The notes beneath the pieces are model-generated. The model had not been told where the DNA came from, did not search any database, and was given only the letters and a program-made list of their open reading frames with translations. Below, one piece after another: positions 53,457 to 61,657 of a stretch of DNA of 64,000 nucleotides. Made by a program: the position numbers and the translations under genes. How positions within the stretch are numbered: the first letter of the stretch is position 1; each line of letters opens with the position of its first letter. Source of the DNA: Tsukamurella paurometabola DSM 20162 (GTDB taxonomy: Bacteria > Actinomycetota > Actinomycetes > Mycobacteriales > Mycobacteriaceae); the NCBI RefSeq assembly GCF_000092225.1, contig NC_014158.1, positions 1,364,001 through 1,428,000 of the forward strand, written 5' to 3'.

Positions 53457-53482
53457 CCGGACGGACCGCGATTGTCGCGAAT

Positions 53483-53499
53483 GTGCATATGTCTGAACA
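53483..53499. promoter_or_regulatory. Candidate IolR (GntR) site B
   Basis: GTGCATATGTCTGAACA, 82 bases before the importer genes. Confidence 0.5.
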
Positions 53500-53580
53500 A
53501 ACTCTAGTGACGGCGTGTGATCTGTACTACATTCACTGCAGTGGGTGGGTCGGCTCATCCGCGAGGTCGAAAGGACAGAC

Positions 53581-54594
53581 ATGTTGAAGACCACGGGTCG
53601 GTTCCGGGGGCTGATCTCCGTCACCGCGGCGGGTTTGGCCGTCGTCGTGGCCGTTTCGGGCTGCTCGAGTACCGGCGGTGCGCCTCGGGAGACCGGCGAC
53701 GGTGGCGGCGCGGTCGGTTCATCGGGCACCAAACGCCTGACCATCGCGATGGTCACGCATCAGCAGCCCGGCGACACCTTCTGGGACCTCGTGCGCAAGG
53801 GTGCCGAGATGGCGGCGCGCAAGGGCAACATCACTCTGCGTTACTCGAACGATCCGCAGGCACCCAATCAAGCCAATCTCGTGCAGAGCGCTGTCGACGC
53901 GAAGGTGGACGGGATCGCGGTCACGTTGGCCACACCCAGTGCGATGGCGCCCGCTGTCGCGGCGGCGACCAAGGCGGGTATCCCGGTGGTGGCGCTCAAC
54001 GCAGGCTTCGCCGAGTACCAGGGCATGGGTATCGGACAGTACTTCGGTCAGGACGAGGTCACGGCGGGCCGTGCGGTGGGCGACAAGCTCACGCGCGAAG
54101 GCGCCAAGAAGGCGATCTGCGTGATCCATCAGCAAGGGCAGGTACAGCTCGAATCGCGCTGCGCCGGTGTCAAGTCGGGATTCTCCGGCGGCACGGTGGA
54201 GAACCTCAACGTCAACGGTGAGGACATGTCCGATGTGCAATCCAAGCTCACGGCGAAGCTGCAACAGGACCCGTCGATCGACCGGATCGTCGCGCTGGGG
54301 GCGCCCTTCGCGCTGGGCGCCGCGAAGGCCCGCGCCGGTACCCCGAGCAAGGCCGCGATCGTCTCCTTCGATACCAATGCCGCGATGATCGACGCGATTC
54401 GCAGCGGCGACGTGGCCTGGGCGGTCGACCAGCAGCCGTACCTCCAGGGGTATCTCGCGGTCGATTCCCTGTGGCTCTACCTCACCAACCGCAACACCAT
54501 CGGTGGCGGCCAGGCGGTTTCCACCGGACCGGCGTTCATCGACAAGGGCAACGTCGACGCGGTCGCCGAGCTCGCCAAGGCGGGTACCCGATGA
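53581..54594 (+). CDS. Sugar ABC transporter substrate-binding lipoprotein
   Basis: A 337-residue exported lipoprotein: signal ending in the lipobox VAVSGC (Cys near residue 26), then a ribose-binding-protein-like fold (periplasmic-binding type 1) with TIAMVTHQQPGDTFWDLVRKGAEMAAR, NDPQAPNQANLVQSAVDAKVDGIAVTL and a C-terminal FDTNAAMIDAIRSGDVAWAVDQQPYLQG. The ATG at 53581 has GAAAGGA upstream. It is translationally coupled (ATGA) to the permease. Location suggests inositol or an inositol derivative as ligand. Confidence 0.9.
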   Translation: MLKTTGRFRGLISVTAAGLAVVVAVSGCSSTGGAPRETGDGGGAVGSSGTKRLTIAMVTHQQPGDTFWDLVRKGAEMAARKGNITLRYSNDPQAPNQANLVQSAVDAKVDGIAVTLATPSAMAPAVAAATKAGIPVVALNAGFAEYQGMGIGQYFGQDEVTAGRAVGDKLTREGAKKAICVIHQQGQVQLESRCAGVKSGFSGGTVENLNVNGEDMSDVQSKLTAKLQQDPSIDRIVALGAPFALGAAKARAGTPSKAAIVSFDTNAAMIDAIRSGDVAWAVDQQPYLQGYLAVDSLWLYLTNRNTIGGGQAVSTGPAFIDKGNVDAVAELAKAGTR

Positions 54595-55649
54595 CGACAG
54601 ATCAGGAAGTGGACGCGGCGGGCAGTGCACCCGTCACCGACGAGCGGGTCAAGAAGCAGAAGGCGCTGCAGCGGTTGATCGTGCGGCCCGAAGTGGGGGC
54701 GCTGATCGGCGCGATCGCGATCTTCGTCTTCTTCCTCGTGGTCGCGCCGCCCTTCCGCAGCCCCGAGGCGTTCGCGACGGTGCTCTACGCCAGCTCGACC
54801 ATCGGCATCATGGCGTGCGGCGTGGCGGTGCTGATGATCGGTGGAGAGTTCGACCTCTCGACCGGCGTCGCGGTCACCTTCTCGTCCCTGGCGGCATCGA
54901 TGCTGGCCTACAACCTGCATCTGAACACCTGGGTGGGGTCGCTCCTCGCACTGGCGCTCTCGTTGGCGGTCGGGCTGTTCAACGGCTACATGGTGATGCG
55001 GACCAAGATCCCCAGCTTCCTCATCACACTGGCGTCCTTCCTCATGATCACCGGGATCAATCTGGCGGTCACGAAGCTGGTGACCGGTCAGGTCGCCACC
55101 CCGACCGTGGCCGATATGCAGGGCTTCGAATCGGCTCGGTCCCTGTTCGCCTCGACGATCAGCGTCTTCGGTGTGAATGTGAAGATCACGGTGTTCTGGT
55201 GGCTGCTGTTCACCGCGGTCGCCACCTACGTGCTGATGCGGACCCGGGTGGGCAACTGGATCTTCGCGGTGGGCGGCAATCAGGACTCCGCCCGCGCGGT
55301 CGGGGTGCCGGTGACGAAGGTGAAGATCGGCATGTTCATGTTCGTGGGCTTGTGCGCCTGGTTCGTGGGACAGCACCTGCTGTACGCCTTCGATACCGTG
55401 CAGTCCGGCCAGGGGGTGGGCAACGAGTTCCTCTACATCATCGCCGCAGTGATCGGCGGCTGCCTGCTCACGGGCGGCTACGGCACGGCAGTGGGGGCCG
55501 CCGTCGGTGCCTTCATCTTCGGGATGGTCAATCAGGGCATCGTGTACGCGGGCTGGAATCCCGACTGGTTCAAGTTCTTCCTCGGCGTCATGCTGCTGTT
55601 CGCGGTGATCGCCAACAACGCCTTCCGTAACTTCGCTGCGAAGAGGTAA
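54591..55649 (+). CDS. Sugar ABC transporter permease (RbsC-like)
   Basis: A 352-residue permease with about 8-10 helices after a ~35-residue cytoplasmic N-terminus. GEFDLSTGVAVTFSSLAASML and GNQDSARAVGVPVTKVKIGMF are the hallmarks of the RbsC/AraH branch. The ATG overlaps the preceding stop. It carries the ligand delivered by the lipoprotein at 53581, energised by the ATPase at 55655. Confidence 0.92.
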   Translation: MTTDQEVDAAGSAPVTDERVKKQKALQRLIVRPEVGALIGAIAIFVFFLVVAPPFRSPEAFATVLYASSTIGIMACGVAVLMIGGEFDLSTGVAVTFSSLAASMLAYNLHLNTWVGSLLALALSLAVGLFNGYMVMRTKIPSFLITLASFLMITGINLAVTKLVTGQVATPTVADMQGFESARSLFASTISVFGVNVKITVFWWLLFTAVATYVLMRTRVGNWIFAVGGNQDSARAVGVPVTKVKIGMFMFVGLCAWFVGQHLLYAFDTVQSGQGVGNEFLYIIAAVIGGCLLTGGYGTAVGAAVGAFIFGMVNQGIVYAGWNPDWFKFFLGVMLLFAVIANNAFRNFAAKR

Positions 55650-55654
55650 CCGAT

Positions 55655-56464
55655 ATGACCACGGACAACGACGAGATCGTCCTCGGCACCGAGCCGCCCG
55701 GTGTACCGCTCATCGAACTGCGAGACGTCGGCAAGAGCTACGGGAACATCATCGCGCTCAAGGGAATCAACCTGCGCGTGCATGCGGGTGAGGTCACCTG
55801 TGTACTCGGCGACAACGGCGCCGGTAAGTCCACGCTGATCAAGATCATGGCGGGCCTGCACCAGCAGTCCGAGGGCGAGGTGCTGGTCGATGGCGAGCCC
55901 ACCCGCCTGGAATCACCGAAGGACGCCCTGGAGAAGGGGATCGCCACCGTCTACCAGGATCTCGCCGTGGTGGGTCTGATGCCGGTGTGGCGGAACTTCT
56001 TCCTCGGCCAGGAGATGCGCTCCGGGTTCCTTCGCTCGCTCGATGTGCAGGCCATGCGAGCGACAACGAAAGAGGAACTGTTCAAGATGGGCATCGATCT
56101 GCCCGACGTGGACGCCCCCATCAGTTCGCTCTCGGGCGGTCAGCGGCAGTGCGTCGCGATCGCTCGTGCCATCTACTTCGGTGCGCGGGTGCTGATCCTG
56201 GATGAGCCGACCGCCGCGCTGGGCGTGAAGCAGTCCGGAATGGTGCTGCGGTACATCACCGCTGCCCGCGACCAGGGATTCGGAGTCGTGTTCATCACCC
56301 ACAACCCGCACCACGCGCACCTCGTGGGCGACCATTTCGTGTTGCTCAATCGGGGACGGCAGAAGCTCGACTGCACCTACGACGAGATCTCGCTCGACCG
56401 CCTCACCCAGCAGATGGCCGGCGGCGATGAACTCGAAACCCTGAGCCACGAGCTCCGCAAGTGA
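55655..56464 (+). CDS. Sugar ABC transporter ATP-binding protein (single ABC domain)
   Basis: A 269-residue ATPase: Walker A GDNGAGKST near residue 50, signature LSGGQRQCVAIARA near 155, Walker B VLILDEPTAALG, switch His in FITHNPHHA. Most RbsA/MglA-type sugar ATPases have two ABC domains (~500 residues); this one has a single domain, so the complex presumably uses it as a homodimer. It starts five bases after the permease stop. Confidence 0.92.
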   Translation: MTTDNDEIVLGTEPPGVPLIELRDVGKSYGNIIALKGINLRVHAGEVTCVLGDNGAGKSTLIKIMAGLHQQSEGEVLVDGEPTRLESPKDALEKGIATVYQDLAVVGLMPVWRNFFLGQEMRSGFLRSLDVQAMRATTKEELFKMGIDLPDVDAPISSLSGGQRQCVAIARAIYFGARVLILDEPTAALGVKQSGMVLRYITAARDQGFGVVFITHNPHHAHLVGDHFVLLNRGRQKLDCTYDEISLDRLTQQMAGGDELETLSHELRK

Positions 56465-56498
56465 ACGGACGGGCTGTTCGGCCCGAGCGAGGAGAACG

Positions 56499-57500
56499 AT
56501 GAATACCACCGGGATCGCGGTGATCGGCTGCGGCAGGATCGGCCGGGTGCATGCGGATTCGGTCGCTGCCAACGACCGGTCGCGCCTGGTGCGGGTCTTC
56601 GACCCCGTCGCGGCCGCGGCGAAGGACGTCGGCGAGCGCTACGCGGCGGAGTGGACTACTGAGGTCGAGCATGTGCTCGCCGCGGATGACGTGGACGCCG
56701 TGATCGTGGCGTCGCCGACATCGACCCATATCGATCTGCTCACCCGTGCGGTGCGTGCGGGCAAGACGGTGTTGTGCGAGAAGCCGATCGATCTCGACAT
56801 CGAGCGGGTCGATGCCTGCCGCGCCGATCTCGGTGACCTCACGGACCGCGTCATGCTCGGGTTCAACCGCCGGTTCGACCCGTCCTTCGCCGAGGTTCGG
56901 CGCCGTGTGGCCGCCGGCGAGATCGGCCGGCTGGAGCAGCTCACGATCATCAGCCGCGATCCTGCGCCGCCGCCCGCGGATTACGTCCGCGGATCCGGTG
57001 GTCTGTTCCGCGACATGATGATTCACGACTTCGATCTGGCCCGGTTCTTCTTGGGCAAGGTGGTGTCGGTGTCCGCGCTCGGGGCGAACCTGGTCTCGGA
57101 CGAGATCCGCGCTGCGGGGGACATCGACGGTGCAGTGGTCGCCCTGCGCGGAATCGGCGGCGAACTGGCTACGATCACCAACTCCCGACGGTGTGCGTAC
57201 GGCTACGACCAGCGTCTCGAGGCTTTCGGCGCGCGCGGTGCCCTGAACGTCACCAATCAGCGGGCCACCTCCGTCCAGTTCTCCGGACCGGACCGGACCG
57301 ATACCCGCGGACGTATCCACGACTTCTTCCTCGATCGCTACACGCCGGCGTACCGTGCCGAACTCGACGCCTTCATCGATATGACCCGATCCGGCGAGCC
57401 CGCGGAACCAGGGTTCGGTGACGGCCGCGCTGCGCTGGCTCTCGCCGATGCCGCGGCACGGTCTCTGCGGGCCGGGGAGATCGTGCACCTGCGACGCTGA
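56499..57500 (+). CDS. iolG: Inositol 2-dehydrogenase (Gfo/Idh/MocA, second copy)
   Basis: A 333-residue NAD-dependent dehydrogenase: AVIGCGRIGRVHADSV at residues 6-21, EKPIDLDIERV with the catalytic Lys near 97, NRRFDPSFAEV and GGLFRDMMIHDFDLARFF with the conserved Asp/His pair. This matches the IolG/IdhA group that oxidises myo-inositol to 2-keto-myo-inositol (scyllo-inosose). GAGGAG precedes the ATG. It follows the importer by 34 bases, in the same operon. Confidence 0.9.
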   Translation: MNTTGIAVIGCGRIGRVHADSVAANDRSRLVRVFDPVAAAAKDVGERYAAEWTTEVEHVLAADDVDAVIVASPTSTHIDLLTRAVRAGKTVLCEKPIDLDIERVDACRADLGDLTDRVMLGFNRRFDPSFAEVRRRVAAGEIGRLEQLTIISRDPAPPPADYVRGSGGLFRDMMIHDFDLARFFLGKVVSVSALGANLVSDEIRAAGDIDGAVVALRGIGGELATITNSRRCAYGYDQRLEAFGARGALNVTNQRATSVQFSGPDRTDTRGRIHDFFLDRYTPAYRAELDAFIDMTRSGEPAEPGFGDGRAALALADAAARSLRAGEIVHLRR

Positions 57501-57514
57501 GTGGAATCGACGAG

Positions 57515-57555
57515 AAGGCTCGGGCCCGGGTCAACAACTCCCGGGCCCGAGCCTT
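57515..57555. terminator. Bidirectional terminator (iolG / iolE-like)
   Basis: A perfect 16-bp stem, starting AAGGCTCGGGCCCGGG, with a 9-base loop, followed by TTTCGG on the plus strand, lies between convergent genes. Confidence 0.88.
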
Positions 57556-57566
57556 TCGGCTCGTCG

Positions 57567-58451
57567 TCACGCCGATGTCGAACACACCGTCCGCAGGTAC
57601 GCGATCGATGCCGCGACATCGCGCATGGCGCCGTCTCCATCGGCTTCGGCGTCGAGGATGGTGTCCTGTTCGAGCACGTAGCAGCCGTCGTACCCGACCG
57701 CGGTGAGACCGGCGATGATCGCCGCGATATCCACATCGCCCGCACCGAGCGGTGTGTACATCCCGGCGCGCACGGCCGCGGTGTAGGTGTACTCACCGCG
57801 CCGCACCGCGGCGGCGAGTTCGGCACGCACGTCCTTGAGGTGTACCAGGCGCACACGGTGCGCGGCGAGCGCGACCACCTCGATCGGGTCGGTCCCGCCG
57901 GCGAGGAGGTGACCGGTGTCCAGGCAGAGCGGGACCGTGGAGCCCTCGATCACCCGCAGCACTTCCGGTCTCTGTTCGATCATGGTGCCCACGTGGGGAT
58001 GCAGCGCGGCCTCCACTCCGCGCTCGCGTGCGGCGCCCGCCAACCGATCGAGGTTGCGCAGCAGCGTCTCCCAGCCGGCGTCATCGAGTGTGGGACGGGC
58101 GTCGTATCCGGCGTTGCCGGTCGCCGCGGCGAGCACCGCGACCTCGCCGCCGACGGCGACGATCCGGTCCACCGCCATGAGTAGGTCGGGGAGCGGATCG
58201 TGGTCCGGGTCGTGCAGCACCGTCGGGATGAAACCCCCCACGCAGCTGAGGCCGTAGCCCGCCAGAGCGTCGCGCAGGGCCGGAGGATCGGCCGGGAGGA
58301 AGCCGTCTGGTCCAGTCTCGGTGGCGGTGAATCCGAGTTCGCGCATGTCGCCGAGCACCCGCTCGGCCGACAACTGGTAGCCCCAGTCGGGTACCTCGCA
58401 CACGCCCCAGGAGATCGGGGCGGCGGCGAGGCGGATGGGTAGGTCGATCAT
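57567..58451 (-). CDS. IolE-like TIM-barrel protein (inosose dehydratase or isomerase)
   Basis: A 294-residue sugar-phosphate isomerase/epimerase-fold protein. AAAPISWGVCEVPDWG at the start, TETGPDGFLPADP, AALHPHVGTMIE and LCLDTGHLLAGGTDP contain the metal-binding His, Asp and Glu residues of the IolE/IolI group. It acts on 2-keto-myo-inositol, either dehydrating it (IolE) or isomerising it (IolI); the PxSWG motif favours IolE. The ATG at 58451 gives the usual length. It is divergent from the broken LacI gene and convergent with iolG. Confidence 0.82.
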   Translation of the reverse strand: MIDLPIRLAAAPISWGVCEVPDWGYQLSAERVLGDMRELGFTATETGPDGFLPADPPALRDALAGYGLSCVGGFIPTVLHDPDHDPLPDLLMAVDRIVAVGGEVAVLAAATGNAGYDARPTLDDAGWETLLRNLDRLAGAARERGVEAALHPHVGTMIEQRPEVLRVIEGSTVPLCLDTGHLLAGGTDPIEVVALAAHRVRLVHLKDVRAELAAAVRRGEYTYTAAVRAGMYTPLGAGDVDIAAIIAGLTAVGYDGCYVLEQDTILDAEADGDGAMRDVAASIAYLRTVCSTSA

Positions 58452-58605
58452 CGTCGGTCTCGTCTCTCGAAGGCATGGGAGGCAGTGTGCGTTCGACCCC
58501 GCCGGCACAGGTCCGGGCGATCGTCCGGCGGTGAGATCCGGTGGTGCCCGCATGTCGATCGTGCCAACTCGGAGCCGGAGAAACACCCCACAAATCCATC
58601 AAATA

Positions 58606-58622
58606 CCCATCAGAATGATGGG
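58606..58622. promoter_or_regulatory. Operator-like dyad upstream of the broken LacI gene
   Basis: A perfect inverted repeat CCCATCA-GAA-TGATGGG, 17 bases, located 23 bases before the GTG start of the LacI-type gene and about 155 bases before the iolE-like gene. The size and position fit a regulator-binding site. Confidence 0.5.
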
Positions 58623-58645
58623 GTCGAACAGTAAGGAATCCATCC

Positions 58646-59668
58646 GTGCCCCATCCGTATCCGATCCGCGAGATCGCACAGCAGGCCGGCGTCAGTGAGG
58701 CCACGGTCGATCGCGTGCTGCATGGTCGACCTGGGGTGCGAACGGGCACCGCGGAACAGGTCCGCCAGGCGATCGCCGACCTCGATCGTCAGCGCACGCA
58801 GCTGCGGTTATCAGGGCGACGGTTCATGCTGGACGTGGTGATGGAGACACCGCGGCGGTTCTCGACTCTGACTCGCGCGGCCCTCGAATCGGAGCTGCCG
58901 ACCCTGCGCCCCGCAGTGTTCCGGGCGCGGTACCACATCCGGGAGAAGTGGCCGGTGGACGAGCTCGTCGCGCAGTTGGATGCGCTGGCTCGCAGGGGAA
59001 GTCACGCCGTCGTTCTCAAGGCCCCGGACCTGCCGGAGGTCGCCGAGGCGATCGATCGGCTGACGACGCAGCGGATTCCGGTGATCACGGTAGTGAGCGA
59101 CGTACCGGCGAGTACCCGGATCGCGTAAGTCGGTATGGACAACCGCGCGGCGGGGGCCACCGCCGCGTACCTCACGGCGTTGTCGGTGGGCGCGCGACCC
59201 GGGGCGCACCTCGTCGTGACCGGCGGTGAGCAGTTCCGAGGTGAGGAGGAACGGGAGATGGGCTTCCGCAGCGAGATCCGGCGCACCGATCCGGACCGCA
59301 CGGTGATCGAGGTGCCGAACACCGCGGGATCAGACGAGGTTTGCCGCCGAGCCGTCGCCGAGGTACTGGCCGATGAGCCCGAGATCGCCGCGGTGTACAC
59401 CCCCGGCGGCGGGAATCGCGGCGTGATCGCGGCCTTCGACGAAGTCGGCCGCGGATACCGGGCGTACATCGGTCACGATCTCGCCGAGTCGAATCGGGAA
59501 CTCCTGATGGCGGGGCGGATCACCGCCTTGCTGCACCATGACCTGCGCACCGATCTGCGGCAAGCCGCGTACGCGGTGATGGCCTACCACGGTGCGATTC
59601 CCGGTGAGCAGCGTCCGCGTCCCACGGCGATCCAGATCGCGACCCCACCGAATCTGGTGGGGCTGTGA
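58646..59668 (+). pseudogene. LacI-type regulator interrupted by an in-frame TAA
   Basis: Two pieces lie in the same frame: 58646-59128 (160 residues; HTH with IREIAQQAGVSEATVDRVLHGRPGV, then the start of a sugar-binding domain ending SDVPASTRIA) and 59129-59668, which continues VGMDNRAAGATAAYL to a normal C-terminus. The pieces are separated only by TAA at 59126-59128. In LacI/PurR regulators this place reads ...RIAYVGMDN, so a TAC or TAT tyrosine codon appears to have become TAA. Without the stop it would be a complete regulator of 340 residues. Restart at the ATG 59135 would give a fragment without DNA-binding domain. It is either a genuine nonsense mutation or a sequencing error. Confidence 0.8.
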
Positions 59669-59671
59669 GGA

Positions 59672-60412
59672 TCACCTACTGAAGACCGAGACGTCGAAGA
59701 AGTACCGTGAGGCGCGGTAGACGTGACGCCCCAGTTCGATGGCGGTGCCCACTTCGTTGAACGCGACGCGCTGCATGGTGAGGACCGCTTCGCCGGGCTG
59801 TTCGTCGAGCAGATCGGCCTCGTCGCCGGCGGAGATCCGGGCGCCGATCCGCTGCTGCGCGTGCGCGATCGTGATGCCGCGACCGCGGAGGCACTGGTAG
59901 AGCCCCTTGGCTTGGAGTTCGTCCGGTGCCGGGGCGAGCTCCGCGGGGAGGTGATTGGTCAGGATCGCGAGCGGTACGTCATCGGCGCTGCGCAGCCGGC
60001 GGATGGACACCACCTGGGCGTCGTGCTCGATACCGAGCTCATCGGCGACCTCCTCGTCGGCGCGGCCGAGACGGTAGTCCAGCAGCACCGTCGACGGTCG
60101 CTGTCCCGCGGCGACGAGATCTTCGTACAGGCTGGTGAGCTCGACGGCGCGGTGCACCTCGTTGCGGACCACCTGGGTTCCCACCCCGCGCTTGCGTACC
60201 AGGAGTCCCTTGTCGACGAGAGCCTGGATCGCCTGTCGGGCTGTGGGTCGGGACAGGCTCAGCCGCTTGGCCAGGTCGATCTCGTTCTCGATGCGGTCTC
60301 CGGGCACCAGGCGGCCGTCCAGGATCGACTGCTCGAGAGCCTGCGCCAGTTGGTAGTACAACGGCACCGGACTGGTGCGATCCAGCTCGACGGAGACGGC
60401 GGCCTGCGACAT
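59672..60412 (-). CDS. GntR family regulator, HutC/UTRA type (probable IolR)
   Basis: A 246-residue regulator: GntR winged helix at residues ~12-80 (PLYYQLAQALEQSILDGRLVPGDRIENEIDLAKRLSLSRPTARQAIQALVDKGLLVRKRGVGT) and a UTRA effector domain from about 95 (LTSLYEDLVAAGQRPSTVLLDY ... YQCLRGRGITIAHAQQRIGARISAGDEADLL). It is divergent from iolC across 279 bases that contain two of four similar operator candidates. TAGACT 7 bases before the ATG marks a leaderless start. Most likely it represses the inositol genes until an inositol-pathway metabolite binds (inference). Confidence 0.9.
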   Translation of the reverse strand: MSQAAVSVELDRTSPVPLYYQLAQALEQSILDGRLVPGDRIENEIDLAKRLSLSRPTARQAIQALVDKGLLVRKRGVGTQVVRNEVHRAVELTSLYEDLVAAGQRPSTVLLDYRLGRADEEVADELGIEHDAQVVSIRRLRSADDVPLAILTNHLPAELAPAPDELQAKGLYQCLRGRGITIAHAQQRIGARISAGDEADLLDEQPGEAVLTMQRVAFNEVGTAIELGRHVYRASRYFFDVSVFSR

Positions 60413-60419
60413 GGGGATG

Positions 60420-60425
60420 AGTCTA
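60420..60425 (-). promoter_or_regulatory. Predicted -10 box of the GntR gene (leaderless)
   Basis: TAGACT on the minus strand, 7 bases before the ATG. Confidence 0.5.
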
Positions 60426-60497
60426 GGTCAGACCGCGGGAATTATCCGGGGCCTGAACGCTCCATGTGAGGACAAAATCTCTTTCACACTATGAGAC

Positions 60498-60513
60498 CAT
60501 ATGTCAGCACATG
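60498..60513. promoter_or_regulatory. Candidate IolR (GntR) site C
   Basis: CATATGTCAGCACATG lies in the gntR-iolC intergenic region and shares the core ATATGTCWGNACA with site B. Confidence 0.5.
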
Positions 60514-60623
60514 ACGGTCGAATAGTTCCATGCGATGCGCCCGACGCGCCGTCGAGGCCACCGCCGCGCTCGGGAAGTGCGCAGTTCACAGTGCATCGTG
60601 AGAATTCTCAACGATTGATGTTT

Positions 60624-60641
60624 ATATGACAGGACATATGG
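60624..60641. promoter_or_regulatory. Candidate IolR (GntR) site D over the iolC promoter
   Basis: TATATGACAGGACATATG, with ATATG...CATAT arms, lies just upstream of a TAGAGT -10 box at 60645-60650, so a bound repressor would block RNA polymerase. Confidence 0.55.
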
Positions 60642-60691
60642 GTTAGAGTGAGCTGCATCGCATCACGGCACACCCTCTGGAGGAGTCGCAC

Positions 60692-61657
60692 ATGACCACC
60701 GGCGCACCGTTCGACCTCATCACTCTCGGCCGCGTCGGCGTCGACATCTACCCGCTGCAGGACGGTGTGGGGCTCGACGAGGTGCAGACTTTCGGCAAGT
60801 ACCTCGGCGGGAGCGCCACCAACGTGGCCGTCGCCGCAGCGCGGCACGGCCACTCGTCCGCGGTGATCACCGCGACCGGCGCGGACCCGTTCGGTCGATT
60901 CGTTCACACCGAACTGCGTCGGCTCGGCGTGGACGATCGGTACGTGGGAACCGTGAGCGGACTCAACACCCCGGTCACGTTCTGTGAGATCTTCCCGCCC
61001 GACGACTTCCCCCTGTACTTCTATCGCGATCCGATCGCGCCCGACCTGATGATCGACGGCGATGCACTCGACCTGCCCGCGATCGGCGATGCGCGGATCT
61101 TCTGGGCCACTGTCACCGGTCTCTCCCGCGAGCCCAGCAGATCGGCCCATCATGCGGCGTGGCGTGCCCGGGGCCGCGCCCCGCTCACCATCCTCGACCT
61201 CGACTACCGGCCCATGTTCTGGGAGTCGGCTGCGTCGGCGAGCGCCGAAGTGGGCCGCGCCCTCGAACACGTGACGGTGGCCGTCGGCAACCGTGAGGAG
61301 TGCGCCATCGCCGTCGGCGAGAGCGAACCGGAGCGCGCGGCCGACGCCCTTCTCGACCGGGGGGTCGAGCTCGCCATCGTCAAGCAGGGGCCGCGCGGAG
61401 TGCTCGCCAAGACTCGCGACGAGCGGGTCGAGGTGTCGCCCTACCCGGTGGAGGTGGTCAACGGGCTGGGTGCCGGCGACGGCTTCGGCGGGGCGATATG
61501 TCACGGACTCCTGGCCGACTGGCCGCTCGAACGCGCGCTCCGCTTCGCGAACATCGCGGGCGCGATCGTCGCCTCCCGCCGGGAATGCTCCACGGCCATG
61601 CCCACCACCGCCGAGGTAGCGGACGTCCTCGACGATCTGGAGCGTGACCATGTCTGA
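60692..61657 (+). CDS. iolC: 5-dehydro-2-deoxygluconokinase
   Basis: A 321-residue PfkB-family kinase that phosphorylates 5-dehydro-2-deoxy-D-gluconate in the inositol pathway. KYLGGSATNVAVAAARHG near residue 35 and the C-terminal NGLGAGDGFGGA with the catalytic Asp are the two PfkB signatures. FPPDDFPLYFYRDPIAPDLMI is specific to IolC. GGAGGAG precedes the ATG. The promoter region carries predicted GntR sites. It overlaps the following gene by 8 bases. Confidence 0.95.
   Translation: MTTGAPFDLITLGRVGVDIYPLQDGVGLDEVQTFGKYLGGSATNVAVAAARHGHSSAVITATGADPFGRFVHTELRRLGVDDRYVGTVSGLNTPVTFCEIFPPDDFPLYFYRDPIAPDLMIDGDALDLPAIGDARIFWATVTGLSREPSRSAHHAAWRARGRAPLTILDLDYRPMFWESAASASAEVGRALEHVTVAVGNREECAIAVGESEPERAADALLDRGVELAIVKQGPRGVLAKTRDERVEVSPYPVEVVNGLGAGDGFGGAICHGLLADWPLERALRFANIAGAIVASRRECSTAMPTTAEVADVLDDLERDHV

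Noticed and set aside
59135-59668. A separate gene beginning at the ATG after the TAA of the LacI regulator
   Set aside because: It is the continuation of the same LacI protein in the same frame and would lack the DNA-binding domain; treated as one interrupted gene.
60601-60610. Palindrome GAGAATTCTC upstream of iolC as an extra regulator site
   Set aside because: It is a perfect 10-bp palindrome, but a single occurrence with no matching partner elsewhere in the locus, so not called as an operator.
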